Shown here piece after piece: positions 52,441 through 61,938 of a stretch of DNA of 64,000 nucleotides (position 1 is the stretch's first letter; each line of letters starts with the position of its first letter). Source of the stretch: an uncultured Acidobacteriaceae bacterium (GTDB lineage: Bacteria > Acidobacteriota > Terriglobia > Terriglobales > Acidobacteriaceae); contig CAIVDV010000013.1 of assembly GCA_903904755.1 (NCBI GenBank), forward strand, positions 1-64,000, in the 5' to 3' direction. The position numbers were made by a program, and so were the translations under genes. The notes below the pieces were generated by a model that worked only from the letters and a program-made list of their open reading frames with translations, searched no databases and was not told the origin of the DNA.

Positions 52441-55400
52441 CTAAAACCGGAACCTCGCCTGAAACGTAAACTGCCGCATCCCCGTCGCACTCGTCACCTG
52501 CCCAAACGTCCGTGAATCCACCGTCGTATCCACCCCGGCATACTGCACCGTGTTGAAAACATTGCTCGCCGAGGCCCGCAGCTCCAAACTCCGCGTATCC
52601 CCCAGCGACGCCGTCTTCGACAGGCTCATATTGTTCTGCACCGTCCCCGGCCCCGCAATCGAGTTCCGCGACGCCGTCCCAAACTGCCCTGCCGGCGCCT
52701 TGAACGCGCCCGTGTTGAACCACTCCGTCACGCTCCCCGCCCCAGCCCCCAGCGAAACCCCACCCACCCGGTCCGGCCGCAGCGTACCCGCCGTTCCATT
52801 CGCAACGTCCCCCGTCTGCGCCGCATACCTCGGCGTCAGCGGAGTCCCACTGGCAAACACAAAACTCCCCGAAACGCTCCACCCCTCCACAATCCTGGCC
52901 ACCGTCCCGCCCTTCGTCAGCCAGTACTTGTCCGGCCCAAACGGCAGCTCAAACACATAATCCCCCGTCACCTTCTGCCGCACGTCAAAGCTCGAGTTCC
53001 CCTCTTCCGCCCGCAAATTCTGCCAGTTCTGCGCCACCACTGTCGAAGTCCCGCCCACCGAACCCGCATCGTCAATCGAGTGCGAGTACTGGTACGTCGC
53101 CCCCAGCGACACCCCATGCTCCATCCGCTTCCGCAACCGCACCGTTCCCGCTTCAAATCGCGAACTCGCCTCAGACTGCTCGTAGTTGAACAGCACATCC
53201 CCCGCCAACCCATACGGATTCACCTGGCTTCCCGGCCGCGGCGCACTCGTAATATCCAGGTGCGTCCCCTTCGATCCGTTGTAGCCCACATTCAGCACAA
53301 TCCCCTTCGGCAGCGTCTTCTGCACATCCACGTTCCACGTCTGCACATACGGCAGCGTGTAGTGCGGCTCCAGCGCATAGGTCGCCGGCTGCTTCGCCTC
53401 CACCACCGGGAAAGCGTCCGCCAGCGCAATCGGCGCACCCGCGCTCGCCACGTTCGTCTGCACATTCGCCCACGGAGCCTGGTGCGCCATCGCCGTTGCA
53501 AACGTCGCATACTGCCCGTTGTTGAAGTTCATCCCATAGCCGGCCCGCACCACCGTCTGCCCCTTCAGCCTCCACGCCAGCCCAAACCGCGGCGCCAGCC
53601 CCGCCCGGAACGGATACACCAGCCCCGCCGGCAAACCCGAACACAGCCCGCCCTGGCAACCCGGCGTCACCGTCCCCACCTGGCTGAAATCCCCACTCAC
53701 TCCCAGCTCCGCCAGCCGGTCGTACTTCTCCGCATACGGCGAAAAATACTCATACCGCAGCCCGTAGGTCAGGCTCAGCGCTGGCAGCACCCGCCAGTCA
53801 TCCTGCGCAAATACATCCCACACATTCTCCCGCAGATAACTCTTCTTCACGCTAGCGTTGATCGACGACTCCTCCGGCAGCCCCGCAATCAGGTCTCCCA
53901 CCGCCGTCCCCGTCGCCGCCCCCGTAAAGTACAGTGTCCCCGTCGCATTCGCCCCGCCGAGCACATCCTGGTGCACCCGCCGAAAGTCCCCTCCAAACCG
54001 GTAATTATGTTTCCCATGCCCCCAGCTCAGCGCCTCCGTCAGCGAAATCGTCTGGTTCACCCGGACACTCGGCTGCTGCTCGCTCAGCCCGCTGGTAAAC
54101 CCCGTCAGCACCACATTCGGCACGCCAAAGTTCAATGCATCCGTCGTCAGCAGCCCGCCCCCGGGCCCGCCAATCCCCAGCCCCGCCGCCACATTCTCGC
54201 TCGTTCCCGTATAGAAGTTTTTCGCCTGGCTCTGGCTGCGGTTCCATCCCGCCTGCAGGTTGTTGTTCAGCTTCTTGTACCCAAGCGAATAACCCAGCTG
54301 CACGCTGTAGCTATCCGTCGCCGTCTTCCCGCCCAGTTTCGGAAACAGATTCAGATTCTCCCCAGCCGAGTGGCTCCAGTTCCCATTCCCGTTCACGCTC
54401 TGCCGCACACCCTGCTGCGTCTGGTTCCGCTTTCCGCTCCCGGTGCCGCCCTGCCCGCCCATGCGCGACAGCAAACTCGCCCCGTTCGCGCCCAACCCGC
54501 GCATATACCGCAGCCCCGCCTGCGTCTGGTTTTGCTGTGCCGTCGAGGCAAAGTAGTAGTTGTACCCCGCTCCCGTCGGCTGGCTCAGGTTCGGCATCGG
54601 GAAATACGCCAGCAGCTTGCACCCCGGCGGCGTCGCCCCGCCCGCACATCCCGCCCGCTCCGCCCCATCCGGAACCTGCGCGTACTGGTCAAACGGCGTC
54701 GAGTTCCGCTGCCCGCTCAGCGTTAGAAACACCGTCTCCTTCCCGCTCGGCTTCGTCACCCCAGGCAAATACGGTTGCCCCATCAGCGTCAGCCCAAACC
54801 GGTTTGTCCCATTCTGCGGCTGCCTCTGCGCACCCGCTCCCGCAGCACCCGGCAGCGTAAACGGCAGCGCATTCAGCGCCGAGTTTCCCCCCGTCCAGAA
54901 CACCGCTCCATGCGGCTGATCCGGCCTGAAATTCCGAAAGCCTCCCCGGCCTCCGCCAAAACCCCCACCCCCTGGCCCTCCCCCAAAACCGCCCATCATC
55001 GCGCCCAGATCGCCCCCGCCAAAGCTCCCGCCCAGTTGCGTCCGAACCGTCTCCATCACATCCCGCAGCCGGTCCTGGTCCATCCCCGCCAGCGGGCTCA
55101 CCTGCCCGGCCTGCCCCGTCACCGCCACAGAATCCGTCCCAAACGCCTGATTCCCCGCCGCTCCCGGCGTCGAAACGCCGCTCGCCGTCGTCCCGCCCTC
55201 AGCCGCCTCAGTCCCCGCGCCCAGCGAACTCAGCAACCCCACACTCGCCAGCCCATTTGCTGCCAGCGCCCGCACCGCCTGGCTCACATCCACTCCGCTG
55301 GCCGCATCGGCCTTGGCCACCCGCGAGGCCAGTTCCAGCGCAAAATCCACCACCTGCTCGCGCCCCGCCGTAGCATTCAGCAGCGCCTCATGGGTCGCCG

Positions 55401-55749
55401 GCGCAAATGCCAGCAGCTCCGCTCGCACCACATACCGCCCATTCGCCGGAATCTGCATCCGCCACGCGCCTGTCACATCCGTCGTCGTCGCGTACCGCTT
55501 GCCCGTCAGCGTATTCGTCGCCGTCACCGTCACGCCGGGCAGCGCCACCGTCCCCGCCTTCACCACCCCGTGCAGCACCCCGCCGGCCACCGCAGCAACC
55601 TGTGCCGGCACCGGCGTTGCCACCTGCTGCCCCAGCCCGGCGCACACCACCGCCAGCCCCAGCCCCGCGCACACCACCGCGGCCCGGCAGCTCTCAAGCC
55701 ACCGCCAGCCCACCTGTTCCCGTACGCTACCCAGGGTCTCCCGAGCCAT
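52441..55749 (-). CDS. Atypical Oar-like TonB-dependent receptor with Gly/Met-rich segment
   Basis: The 1102-residue protein has a signal/anchor segment (about residues 15-42) and a carboxypeptidase-regulatory-like domain (GGVLHGVVKAGTVALPGVTVTATNTLTGKRYATTTD, about 57-140). A Gly/Met-rich low-complexity stretch follows (GGGDLGAMMGGFGGGPGGG region, about 230-270), then a beta-barrel ending in QARFRF. The conserved plug motifs present in the two other receptors here (GRNF, LLDGVDNN, AEFG) are missing. It may therefore be a plugless or differently gated relative. GARs and paired aromatic residues near the C terminus support outer-membrane assembly. It is followed by the VWA gene after 64 bases. 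Confidence 0.85.
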   Translation of the reverse strand: MARETLGSVREQVGWRWLESCRAAVVCAGLGLAVVCAGLGQQVATPVPAQVAAVAGGVLHGVVKAGTVALPGVTVTATNTLTGKRYATTTDVTGAWRMQIPANGRYVVRAELLAFAPATHEALLNATAGREQVVDFALELASRVAKADAASGVDVSQAVRALAANGLASVGLLSSLGAGTEAAEGGTTASGVSTPGAAGNQAFGTDSVAVTGQAGQVSPLAGMDQDRLRDVMETVRTQLGGSFGGGDLGAMMGGFGGGPGGGGFGGGRGGFRNFRPDQPHGAVFWTGGNSALNALPFTLPGAAGAGAQRQPQNGTNRFGLTLMGQPYLPGVTKPSGKETVFLTLSGQRNSTPFDQYAQVPDGAERAGCAGGATPPGCKLLAYFPMPNLSQPTGAGYNYYFASTAQQNQTQAGLRYMRGLGANGASLLSRMGGQGGTGSGKRNQTQQGVRQSVNGNGNWSHSAGENLNLFPKLGGKTATDSYSVQLGYSLGYKKLNNNLQAGWNRSQSQAKNFYTGTSENVAAGLGIGGPGGGLLTTDALNFGVPNVVLTGFTSGLSEQQPSVRVNQTISLTEALSWGHGKHNYRFGGDFRRVHQDVLGGANATGTLYFTGAATGTAVGDLIAGLPEESSINASVKKSYLRENVWDVFAQDDWRVLPALSLTYGLRYEYFSPYAEKYDRLAELGVSGDFSQVGTVTPGCQGGLCSGLPAGLVYPFRAGLAPRFGLAWRLKGQTVVRAGYGMNFNNGQYATFATAMAHQAPWANVQTNVASAGAPIALADAFPVVEAKQPATYALEPHYTLPYVQTWNVDVQKTLPKGIVLNVGYNGSKGTHLDITSAPRPGSQVNPYGLAGDVLFNYEQSEASSRFEAGTVRLRKRMEHGVSLGATYQYSHSIDDAGSVGGTSTVVAQNWQNLRAEEGNSSFDVRQKVTGDYVFELPFGPDKYWLTKGGTVARIVEGWSVSGSFVFASGTPLTPRYAAQTGDVANGTAGTLRPDRVGGVSLGAGAGSVTEWFNTGAFKAPAGQFGTASRNSIAGPGTVQNNMSLSKTASLGDTRSLELRASASNVFNTVQYAGVDTTVDSRTFGQVTSATGMRQFTFQARFRF

Positions 55750-56014
55750 CCGTCTCAACTCCCATTCCACCCAACACCCAGTTGACGCACCAGCCATCCC
55801 AAATGTTTACCCAATCCCGCCATTTCTCCCCGCACCGCCCGCCATTGCGCAGTCTTTCCGCCAAATCCCCCCGCAGAGTAACCAAATCAGGTTCCCCCTG
55901 CCCCCAATATTTCTTGCCAACCTTCCACCCGCATGTTAACTCTTAATACAAAACTGGAATCTCAGCTCCGGGGCGCAATCCTTCCCCCCGGGCGGAAGCA
56001 GCAGGGCAAAAACA

Positions 56015-56362
56015 ATGCAGATTGGTACCGTCATCCGCGGCCATCGCCTCCATAAGGGACTCTCCCAGGGCGATATCGAGAAAAAGACAGGGTTACTCCG
56101 CTGCTACCTCTCCCGCGTGGAAAATGGCCACACCATCCCCTCGCTCGATACCCTCTCCAAAATCGCCGTGGCCCTCGAAGTCCCCATCTCCCAGTTCTTC
56201 TCGGAAGATTCCGTCACCCGCGACCTAAACACGCAGAAGCTCTCCGACGAGGAACTCCGCTTCCTCACCCAAATCCGCCGCTATTCCACCAATCTCAATG
56301 AGAGCGACCGCAAGCTCCTGCTCGCCATGGTCAAGAAATTCGCCGCCACCGCCGTCCGCTAA
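56015..56362 (+). CDS. XRE family transcriptional regulator
   Basis: The 115-residue protein has an N-terminal helix-turn-helix of the XRE/Cro-CI type (IGTVIRGHRLHKGLSQGDIEKKTGLLRCYLSRVENGHTIPSLDTLSKIAVALEVPISQFF, about residues 3-62) and a short helical tail (LTQIRRYSTNLNESDRKLLLAMVKKF). It probably binds DNA as a dimer. The gene stands alone, divergent from the third TonB receptor. A weak GGG lies in front of the ATG. Its target and signal are unknown; autoregulation or control of the receptor-VWA pair is a guess from position. Confidence 0.9.
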   Translation: MQIGTVIRGHRLHKGLSQGDIEKKTGLLRCYLSRVENGHTIPSLDTLSKIAVALEVPISQFFSEDSVTRDLNTQKLSDEELRFLTQIRRYSTNLNESDRKLLLAMVKKFAATAVR

Positions 56363-56390
56363 CCCAGAAAACTGCCCCAGTCCCTGTCTT

Positions 56391-57230
56391 TCACTTCCCC
56401 GGGAACGCATTGCTCAGGTAAAACCCGAACAACACCAGAATCCCCGTCAGCAGACCCACCGCCATCCGCCGCCGCAGCACAAACAGCTCCACCGGCGAGC
56501 CCTTTCTTGGCACCATCGGCAGCGCAAAGATCATCCCGCCCACACACCCCCCCAGGTGCGCCATGTTGTCAATCTGCACGCTGCTCGTGAACGTGTTCGC
56601 GCCAAAACCAATCGCAAAATTCGCCAGCGCAAAATAAATCACATACCGTCGCAGCCCAGCCAGCTCCGCCGCCGGCACCGGCAATCGCGGCGACTTCAGC
56701 AGCACAATCAGCAGTCCTGCCAGCCCGAATACCGCTCCGGAAGCACCCGCGCCCACAATGCCGCCCAGCCCGCGCGCCTCGTTCACGCCCACGCTCAGCA
56801 GGTTGCCCGCCGCCCCCGCCAGAATGTAAGCCGCCACCACGCCCAGTGGCCCAATCAGCGGCTCGCCCAGCAGCCCCAGGTTCCACAGGCACCACATGTT
56901 CGTAATCAAATGCACCGCGCCCACATGCACAAACATCGCGGTCACAATCCGCCACCACTCGCCATGCAGCACAATGTCAGGATTGTTCGCGCCCCACTGC
57001 ATCAACTGGTCACCGGTCGGATTCGTGATCGATACGCCCTTCAGCACCATCGCCACAAACACCAGGCAGTTCACCGCCAGCAGCAGATACGTCGCCGGCG
57101 CAAAGGCCCATGACCGTCCGCCCCGACGAGCTTCCGGCAGCGGCGCACGCTCATAGCGCTCATTCCCGTCAGGGGGCAGCAACTCCGGCATCTCGCTTGG
57201 GACCTTCGGTTGGGGGTGGTAACTTCCCAT
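56391..57230 (-). CDS. Rhomboid family intramembrane serine protease
   Basis: The 279-residue membrane protein has six predicted helices and the rhomboid catalytic dyad: GASGAVFGLAG with the active-site Ser near residue 161, and His in NMAHLGGCVGGMIFALP near 222. The Asn of the family in helix 2 is present as HLITNMWCLWNLG. A Pro- and Glu-rich cytosolic N terminus of about 45 residues precedes the first helix. Rhomboids cleave transmembrane segments of partner proteins within the membrane. It follows the TPR gene on the same strand by 53 bases, so a shared transcript is possible. Confidence 0.92.
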   Translation of the reverse strand: MGSYHPQPKVPSEMPELLPPDGNERYERAPLPEARRGGRSWAFAPATYLLLAVNCLVFVAMVLKGVSITNPTGDQLMQWGANNPDIVLHGEWWRIVTAMFVHVGAVHLITNMWCLWNLGLLGEPLIGPLGVVAAYILAGAAGNLLSVGVNEARGLGGIVGAGASGAVFGLAGLLIVLLKSPRLPVPAAELAGLRRYVIYFALANFAIGFGANTFTSSVQIDNMAHLGGCVGGMIFALPMVPRKGSPVELFVLRRRMAVGLLTGILVLFGFYLSNAFPGK

Positions 57231-57283
57231 AGCTCTACTCTACGCCACCCATAAAAACATGGCCCACCATCTGAAACACTCGA

Positions 57284-59395
57284 TTACGGCTTGGCATCCG
57301 GATCATGGCTCTCCTGCTTCGCCAGCCGCGTCCGCGCATTGTCCAGCTTCTTCTGCACCTTCGCCACCTCGCCCGTCTCCACATCCGCCTGCGCGCTCCG
57401 AGCATATTCCTTCAGGCTCAGCTCCCACTGCGCAGCCGCCAGCCGAATCCGGTTCGTCTTCTCGTACAGGTCGCCCAGGTGGTCATGCACCGTCGGGTCG
57501 GTGCTCGTCCGCTCCACCGCCTTGCGCAGATTCTCCTCTGCCGGCTCATACTCGCCCAGCTTGAAGTAAACCCACCCCAGCGAATCCAGATACGCTCCGT
57601 TCATCGGCTCAATCTCGACTGCCTTCTTGATCAGCTTCAGCGCATCCGCATACCGCGTCGTCTTGTCCACCAGCAGATATCCAAGATTGTTCAGCGTCAG
57701 CGCGTTGTTCGGGTCAATCTCAAGCACCTTGCGGAAGTTCTGCTCCGCCACGTCGTACTTCTTTTCGCGCTCCGCCAGTGAACCCTTCTGGAAGTACAGA
57801 TTCAGCTTGTCCTCGGGCGTCGTCGCAAACGGCTCCGCCTTGCCCAGCGCCTCGTCAGCTTCCTTCCAGTGCTTCAGCCGCAGTTGAATCTGCGATATCT
57901 GCAGATACACCTCGCGGTCGCTCGTCGCGTTTTTCAGCATCCCGTTGGCAATCGCCAACCCCTCATCCAGTTTCCCCGTATCCGCCAACTGCCACGCCAG
58001 CAGCAGCTTCAGCTCCCGGTTCTCAGGATTCGCAGCCACAGCCTTCCGACACGCCGCCGTCGCCTCGTCAAACATCTTCGCGTCCCGGTAGGTATCCACC
58101 TGCGCCTGGTATCCGCGAACCGCCTGCTCCCCACCCAGATCCACCATCTTCTGGTACGTCGCAATCGCATCCGCCGTCTTGTTCTGCTCGTGATACACCG
58201 CGCCCAGCCGCTCCAGAAAAATCGCCCGGTTCGCCTTCTCCTCGCTCGTATACGCGCCGTTCGCATGCTCGGTCAGGTCCACCATCTTCTTGTAGACCTC
58301 CACCGACTCGTCATACCGCCCCAGCACATCCAGCAGCAGACCCTCGTTGTAGCCCGACTCCAGATTCTCCGGCTCCTTCGCCCGCGACTTCCGAATCGTC
58401 GTCAGCGCTTCCTCATAATTTCCCTGCCGCCGCTCAATCTCTGACACCCGGTTCAGGCTCGCCGTATCCTCCGGGTCCGCCGCCAGCAGCTTTTTGAACT
58501 CATCCAGCGCCGCATTCAGCTGGTTGTCCGCCAGCAACGCCTGCGCCAGCGAGTGAACCGCATCCAGATTCTCCGGCTCCATCGCAATCGCCGCGCGGTA
58601 AGCCTCAATCGCCTTCTTGTTCTCCTTCAGCTCCTCATACGCCGAACCCAGCGCAAACTCAATCTTCGTCGTCCGGTTCGCCTCCGGCACCGCCGCCAGC
58701 AGCTCCGCCGCCCGCTTCAGCTCCTTGTTCTCCGCATACAACCGTGCCAGGTTCAGCACCGCGTCTTCGCTCGCCGGTTCAATCGCCTGCGCCGCCTTGA
58801 ACTCCGCCTCAGCCTTCTCCGTTTCCCGTTTCATCCCATACAGCTGGCCCAGCAGCAGATGATTCTCCAGACTCTTCGGCTCCAGCACCACCACCCGCGC
58901 GTACTCCACAATCGCCTGGTCCAGCGCCTGGTTTGCCGCCGACACACCCGACCCCGGTCCCGGCCCCTGCTCCTGGCTCAGCGACCGCAGATACAGCCTG
59001 CCCAGCAGCTTGTGCGCCTCCAGATTGCTGTCATCCTGCTTCAGCAGCCCCCGAATCGTGCTCATCGCCTCGGTCTTGTGCTGCGTCTTCAGGTACATCT
59101 CCGCCAGCGCAAGGGTCAGACTCTCCGACCCCGGATCAGCATTCAGCGCCAGCTTGTATTCCTCAATCGCCCGGCTCGCCAGGTCCATCCGTCCCTGCGT
59201 CGTCGCCTGCTCGTCGTAGCCGTCAGCCAGCATCGCGTGGTAATACGCCGTCGCACGGTCCACCCCAGCCTGCGCCGCAGCCTTCGCCGCCGGCACTGGA
59301 GCCACCACCACTTCGCCCGGCGTCGCCGCCGTCTGGCCACCCGCCGCCAGCAGGCTTGCAATCCCAAGCACTCCCACCGTTGCTGCTGCACGCAT
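57284..59395 (-). CDS. Large exported TPR protein
   Basis: The 703-residue protein has a signal peptide (MRAAATVGVLGIASLLAAGG, residues 1-20) and then more than a dozen tetratricopeptide repeats covering nearly the whole length, for example LALAEMYLKTQHKTEAMSTI, LHLLLG-type repeats, LNNLGYLLVDKTTRYADALK and YLDSLGWVYFKLGEYEPAEENLRKA. It is likely periplasmic or outer-membrane-associated and serves as a protein-interaction scaffold; similar TPR proteins support secretion or envelope assembly. The frame extends 160 codons upstream through low-complexity sequence that is not family-like. I chose the ATG at 59395, which starts the signal peptide. It precedes the rhomboid gene on the same strand. 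Confidence 0.82.
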   Translation of the reverse strand: MRAAATVGVLGIASLLAAGGQTAATPGEVVVAPVPAAKAAAQAGVDRATAYYHAMLADGYDEQATTQGRMDLASRAIEEYKLALNADPGSESLTLALAEMYLKTQHKTEAMSTIRGLLKQDDSNLEAHKLLGRLYLRSLSQEQGPGPGSGVSAANQALDQAIVEYARVVVLEPKSLENHLLLGQLYGMKRETEKAEAEFKAAQAIEPASEDAVLNLARLYAENKELKRAAELLAAVPEANRTTKIEFALGSAYEELKENKKAIEAYRAAIAMEPENLDAVHSLAQALLADNQLNAALDEFKKLLAADPEDTASLNRVSEIERRQGNYEEALTTIRKSRAKEPENLESGYNEGLLLDVLGRYDESVEVYKKMVDLTEHANGAYTSEEKANRAIFLERLGAVYHEQNKTADAIATYQKMVDLGGEQAVRGYQAQVDTYRDAKMFDEATAACRKAVAANPENRELKLLLAWQLADTGKLDEGLAIANGMLKNATSDREVYLQISQIQLRLKHWKEADEALGKAEPFATTPEDKLNLYFQKGSLAEREKKYDVAEQNFRKVLEIDPNNALTLNNLGYLLVDKTTRYADALKLIKKAVEIEPMNGAYLDSLGWVYFKLGEYEPAEENLRKAVERTSTDPTVHDHLGDLYEKTNRIRLAAAQWELSLKEYARSAQADVETGEVAKVQKKLDNARTRLAKQESHDPDAKP

Positions 59396-59612
59396 CCGAT
59401 TCTTCTCTGCCCGCTTGCTCTCTGACGTAGCCAAATCTGCTCTCTTCCCTGCCTCGGCCGTCCGCGCATGCCTTCCCGGCACACAAAAAACAGCCCGGTA
59501 TTCACCCTGTTCACACGGCTTCGCGCGCTTCCGCACTACCCCGTCTGTCATTGGACGATTGTATCGCGCAAATGGTTCATCTGGCCCGGTCCCCCGAGGC
59601 CACTTTCCCGCC

Positions 59613-61790
59613 TCACGCGCAGCGAATCCCCTGCTGCTGCCGCAGCTGCTCCACCTGCCGCTCCAGCACCGCCGCCTGCCGCTCCAGCCGCGCCACCAGC
59701 CGCACCCCCAGCGCCGCCTCTTCCCCCTCTGCCGCCACCTCGCCCACCACCCCATCTCCGCTCGCAGCGCCAGCCGGCCCGCCACACCGCAACTGCCGCT
59801 CCACCCCGCCAATCGCCCCCGCAACCGCTCCCAGCCGCCCCTGCACCCCAGCGCTCGCCTTCCACTCCGCAGCACCGTTCAGCGTCGTCATCGCCGTCAC
59901 GCTCTGCGCAAATCTCCGCAGGTACGTCGCCACCGCCAGTGCCGCCTCCGCCCCTTGCCCCTTCCGGCTCCAGCGCTCCGCCATCATCCGGTCCAGCGAC
60001 TCCTCCACCGCGTTATGCGCCAACCCTGTCGCCCGCCGCGCCTGCGCCAGTTGCCGGGTTCGCGGCTCGCCCGTCGCCCAGCTCTCCAGCAGCGCCTCCA
60101 CATACCGCCGGTTCGCCTCCAGGCTCGCCACCAGGTAGCTCCCCGCCCGCTCCCGCTCATAGCTCGGGAACAGCACCCGCATCGCCCCCAGCGCCACCAG
60201 CGCGCCCACCGCCGTATCGCCCACCCGCACCAGCGCCAGTTGCCAGTCCCCCGGATACGGCAAATACGCCAGCACAAACACCGGCGTCAGGAAAAATGCA
60301 AACACCGCATAATTGATCGGCAAAAACGTCAGGCAAAGCACTGACAGCGGAAACAGCACCACCGCCGTCAACAGCTTTGTATGCAGCACAATCGCCAGCA
60401 CCGCCGCAAACACCCCGCCCGCCACCGTCCCCACCGTCCGCTCCAGCCCCCGCCGCATCGTGCCGCTCACATACGGCTGCAGCACAATCAGGCTCGTCAT
60501 CAGCAGCCAGTACCCATGGTCCAGCCGCAGCGTATGCACAATCCCCACATCCACCATGCACACCAGCGCCACCCGCACCGCATGGCGCAGCAGCAGCGAA
60601 TCCTTGCGGAAATGGCTCCGCAGATTCTCCGGCCGCCATCCCTCCCGCAGCCGCGCCATCCGCTCCCGCACATGACTGCCCTTGGCCGCCAGCACAGCAG
60701 TCTTTCCTTCTCCCAGCCGCAACGCCGCCGCCGCTTCCACCGCCGTCTCCATCAGCAGCAACCCCTCAGCCACCTGTCCCCGCAGCAGTTCATCCCACCC
60801 CGTCTCACCCAGCCGCTGCGGCAACTCCGCCAGCCGCCTTCGCCGCTCTCCGGCCTCCGTCCGCGTCACCTCCACCCGCTTCCGCAGCACCCCGGCCACC
60901 CACTCTTCGGCCTCCAGCAGTTCATTCAGCCCTGCGGCTCCCTCGCCGCCCGCCATCCCCGCACTGCCCCCCAGCGCCTCCATATGCTCGGCCAGCGCCA
61001 CGCTCCGCCCCAGCAGCATATCCGCAGCCTCCAGCAGCACCACCATAAAGCTGCTCTGCACGCTCTCCGCCCGCGTCTCCGCCCTGACGCTCGCCACCGA
61101 CTCCCACGCCGTCTCCAGGCTCGCCCGCAGCCGCCGCTGGTGGTGCTTCGCCAGCCGGTGCCACAGCGCCGGTCTCACCCGCTCCCGCTCCGCAAGCTCC
61201 CGTATCCCCTTCTGGAAGCTCGCCAGCGCCTCATAACAGTCCCCCACAGCATTCCGCGCCGGCCGGTACGGGTCAAACGGCCACAGAACGAGCGATATCA
61301 CCATCGCCCACACCCCGCCCGCCAGCAGCATACCTCCCCTCAACCCAGCCGCCTTCCAATCAGCCTCCGGCGCGCCCAGCCCGCAAATGTAAATCACCTG
61401 CACCAGCAGCCCGCTCCCCGCAAACGCCGGCCCCAGCACCCCCAGATAACTCCACAGAAAACAGAAAATCCCCGTCACCGGCAGTGCCAGCCACAGGTTG
61501 CCCCCCACCAGCGACCCCACCGTCAGCCCCAGCGCTCCCCCCAGCGACAGCAGACTCAGCCGCGTCAGCCGAATCCGGTACGGCCCCCCAGCATCCGAGA
61601 TAATCGCCTCAAACCCGCCCAGCGCCGCCCACCCCAGCGGTGCAAATCCCGTCACATCCACCGCCGCCAGCGGCACACACAGCGCCGCCCCGGCCCGCAA
61701 CCCGCGCGCCCAGTCCATCTGCCGTGCCAGCGCCGCGCCATCCCGCGCCAGCCCCGTCACCCACTCCCGAACTGAGATTCCCCTCTTCAT
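59613..61790 (-). CDS. FUSC family membrane transporter
   Basis: The 725-residue inner-membrane protein has two clusters of predicted helices (about residues 30-170 and 385-510) separated and followed by long helical cytosolic regions, the FUSC (fusaric acid resistance protein-like) architecture. Landmarks are AGAALCVPLAAVDVTGFAPLGWAALGGFEAIISD, LRLDHGYWLLMTSLIVLQPYVSGTMRRGLERTVGTVAGGVFAAVLA and YAVFAFFLTPVFVLAYLPYPGDWQLALVRVGDTAVGALVALG. Relatives export aromatic acids or similar compounds, usually with a fusion protein that is not present here. The start at 61790 is preceded by AGG five bases upstream, and the longer frame is low-complexity. It begins downstream of purH and its terminator. 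Confidence 0.88.
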   Translation of the reverse strand: MKRGISVREWVTGLARDGAALARQMDWARGLRAGAALCVPLAAVDVTGFAPLGWAALGGFEAIISDAGGPYRIRLTRLSLLSLGGALGLTVGSLVGGNLWLALPVTGIFCFLWSYLGVLGPAFAGSGLLVQVIYICGLGAPEADWKAAGLRGGMLLAGGVWAMVISLVLWPFDPYRPARNAVGDCYEALASFQKGIRELAERERVRPALWHRLAKHHQRRLRASLETAWESVASVRAETRAESVQSSFMVVLLEAADMLLGRSVALAEHMEALGGSAGMAGGEGAAGLNELLEAEEWVAGVLRKRVEVTRTEAGERRRRLAELPQRLGETGWDELLRGQVAEGLLLMETAVEAAAALRLGEGKTAVLAAKGSHVRERMARLREGWRPENLRSHFRKDSLLLRHAVRVALVCMVDVGIVHTLRLDHGYWLLMTSLIVLQPYVSGTMRRGLERTVGTVAGGVFAAVLAIVLHTKLLTAVVLFPLSVLCLTFLPINYAVFAFFLTPVFVLAYLPYPGDWQLALVRVGDTAVGALVALGAMRVLFPSYERERAGSYLVASLEANRRYVEALLESWATGEPRTRQLAQARRATGLAHNAVEESLDRMMAERWSRKGQGAEAALAVATYLRRFAQSVTAMTTLNGAAEWKASAGVQGRLGAVAGAIGGVERQLRCGGPAGAASGDGVVGEVAAEGEEAALGVRLVARLERQAAVLERQVEQLRQQQGIRCA

Positions 61791-61887
61791 CTGTACCTGT
61801 GCCCTTGACCCGGAAATCCACCCCCGGGGGTGCCCCCGGTCCCTCGCACCTGGAGACCGGGGATTGACATACTCCCTGTCGCTCTGC

Positions 61888-61914
61888 AAAAACGGCACGG
61901 CCTCAGCCGTGCCG
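61888..61914 (-). terminator. Rho-independent terminator after purH
   Basis: On the minus strand a perfect nine-base stem (CGGCACGGC at 61893-61901 with GCCGTGCCG at 61906-61914) encloses a four-base loop and is followed by five T (A at 61888-61892). It separates purH from the FUSC gene. A perfect CACCCCCGGGGGTG palindrome lies further on at 61819-61832. Confidence 0.85.
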
Positions 61915-61938
61915 CAATTGCCATCCAAACACCCGCCA

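Noticed and set aside
54930-55030. DNA tandem repeat in the third TonB receptor
   Set aside because: The pattern is explained by Gly-rich codons of the coding sequence; the copies are imperfect at DNA level.
59396-59875. 160-codon N-terminal extension of the large TPR protein
   Set aside because: The extension is Arg/Trp/Gly-rich and antisense-like; a clear signal peptide begins at 59395.
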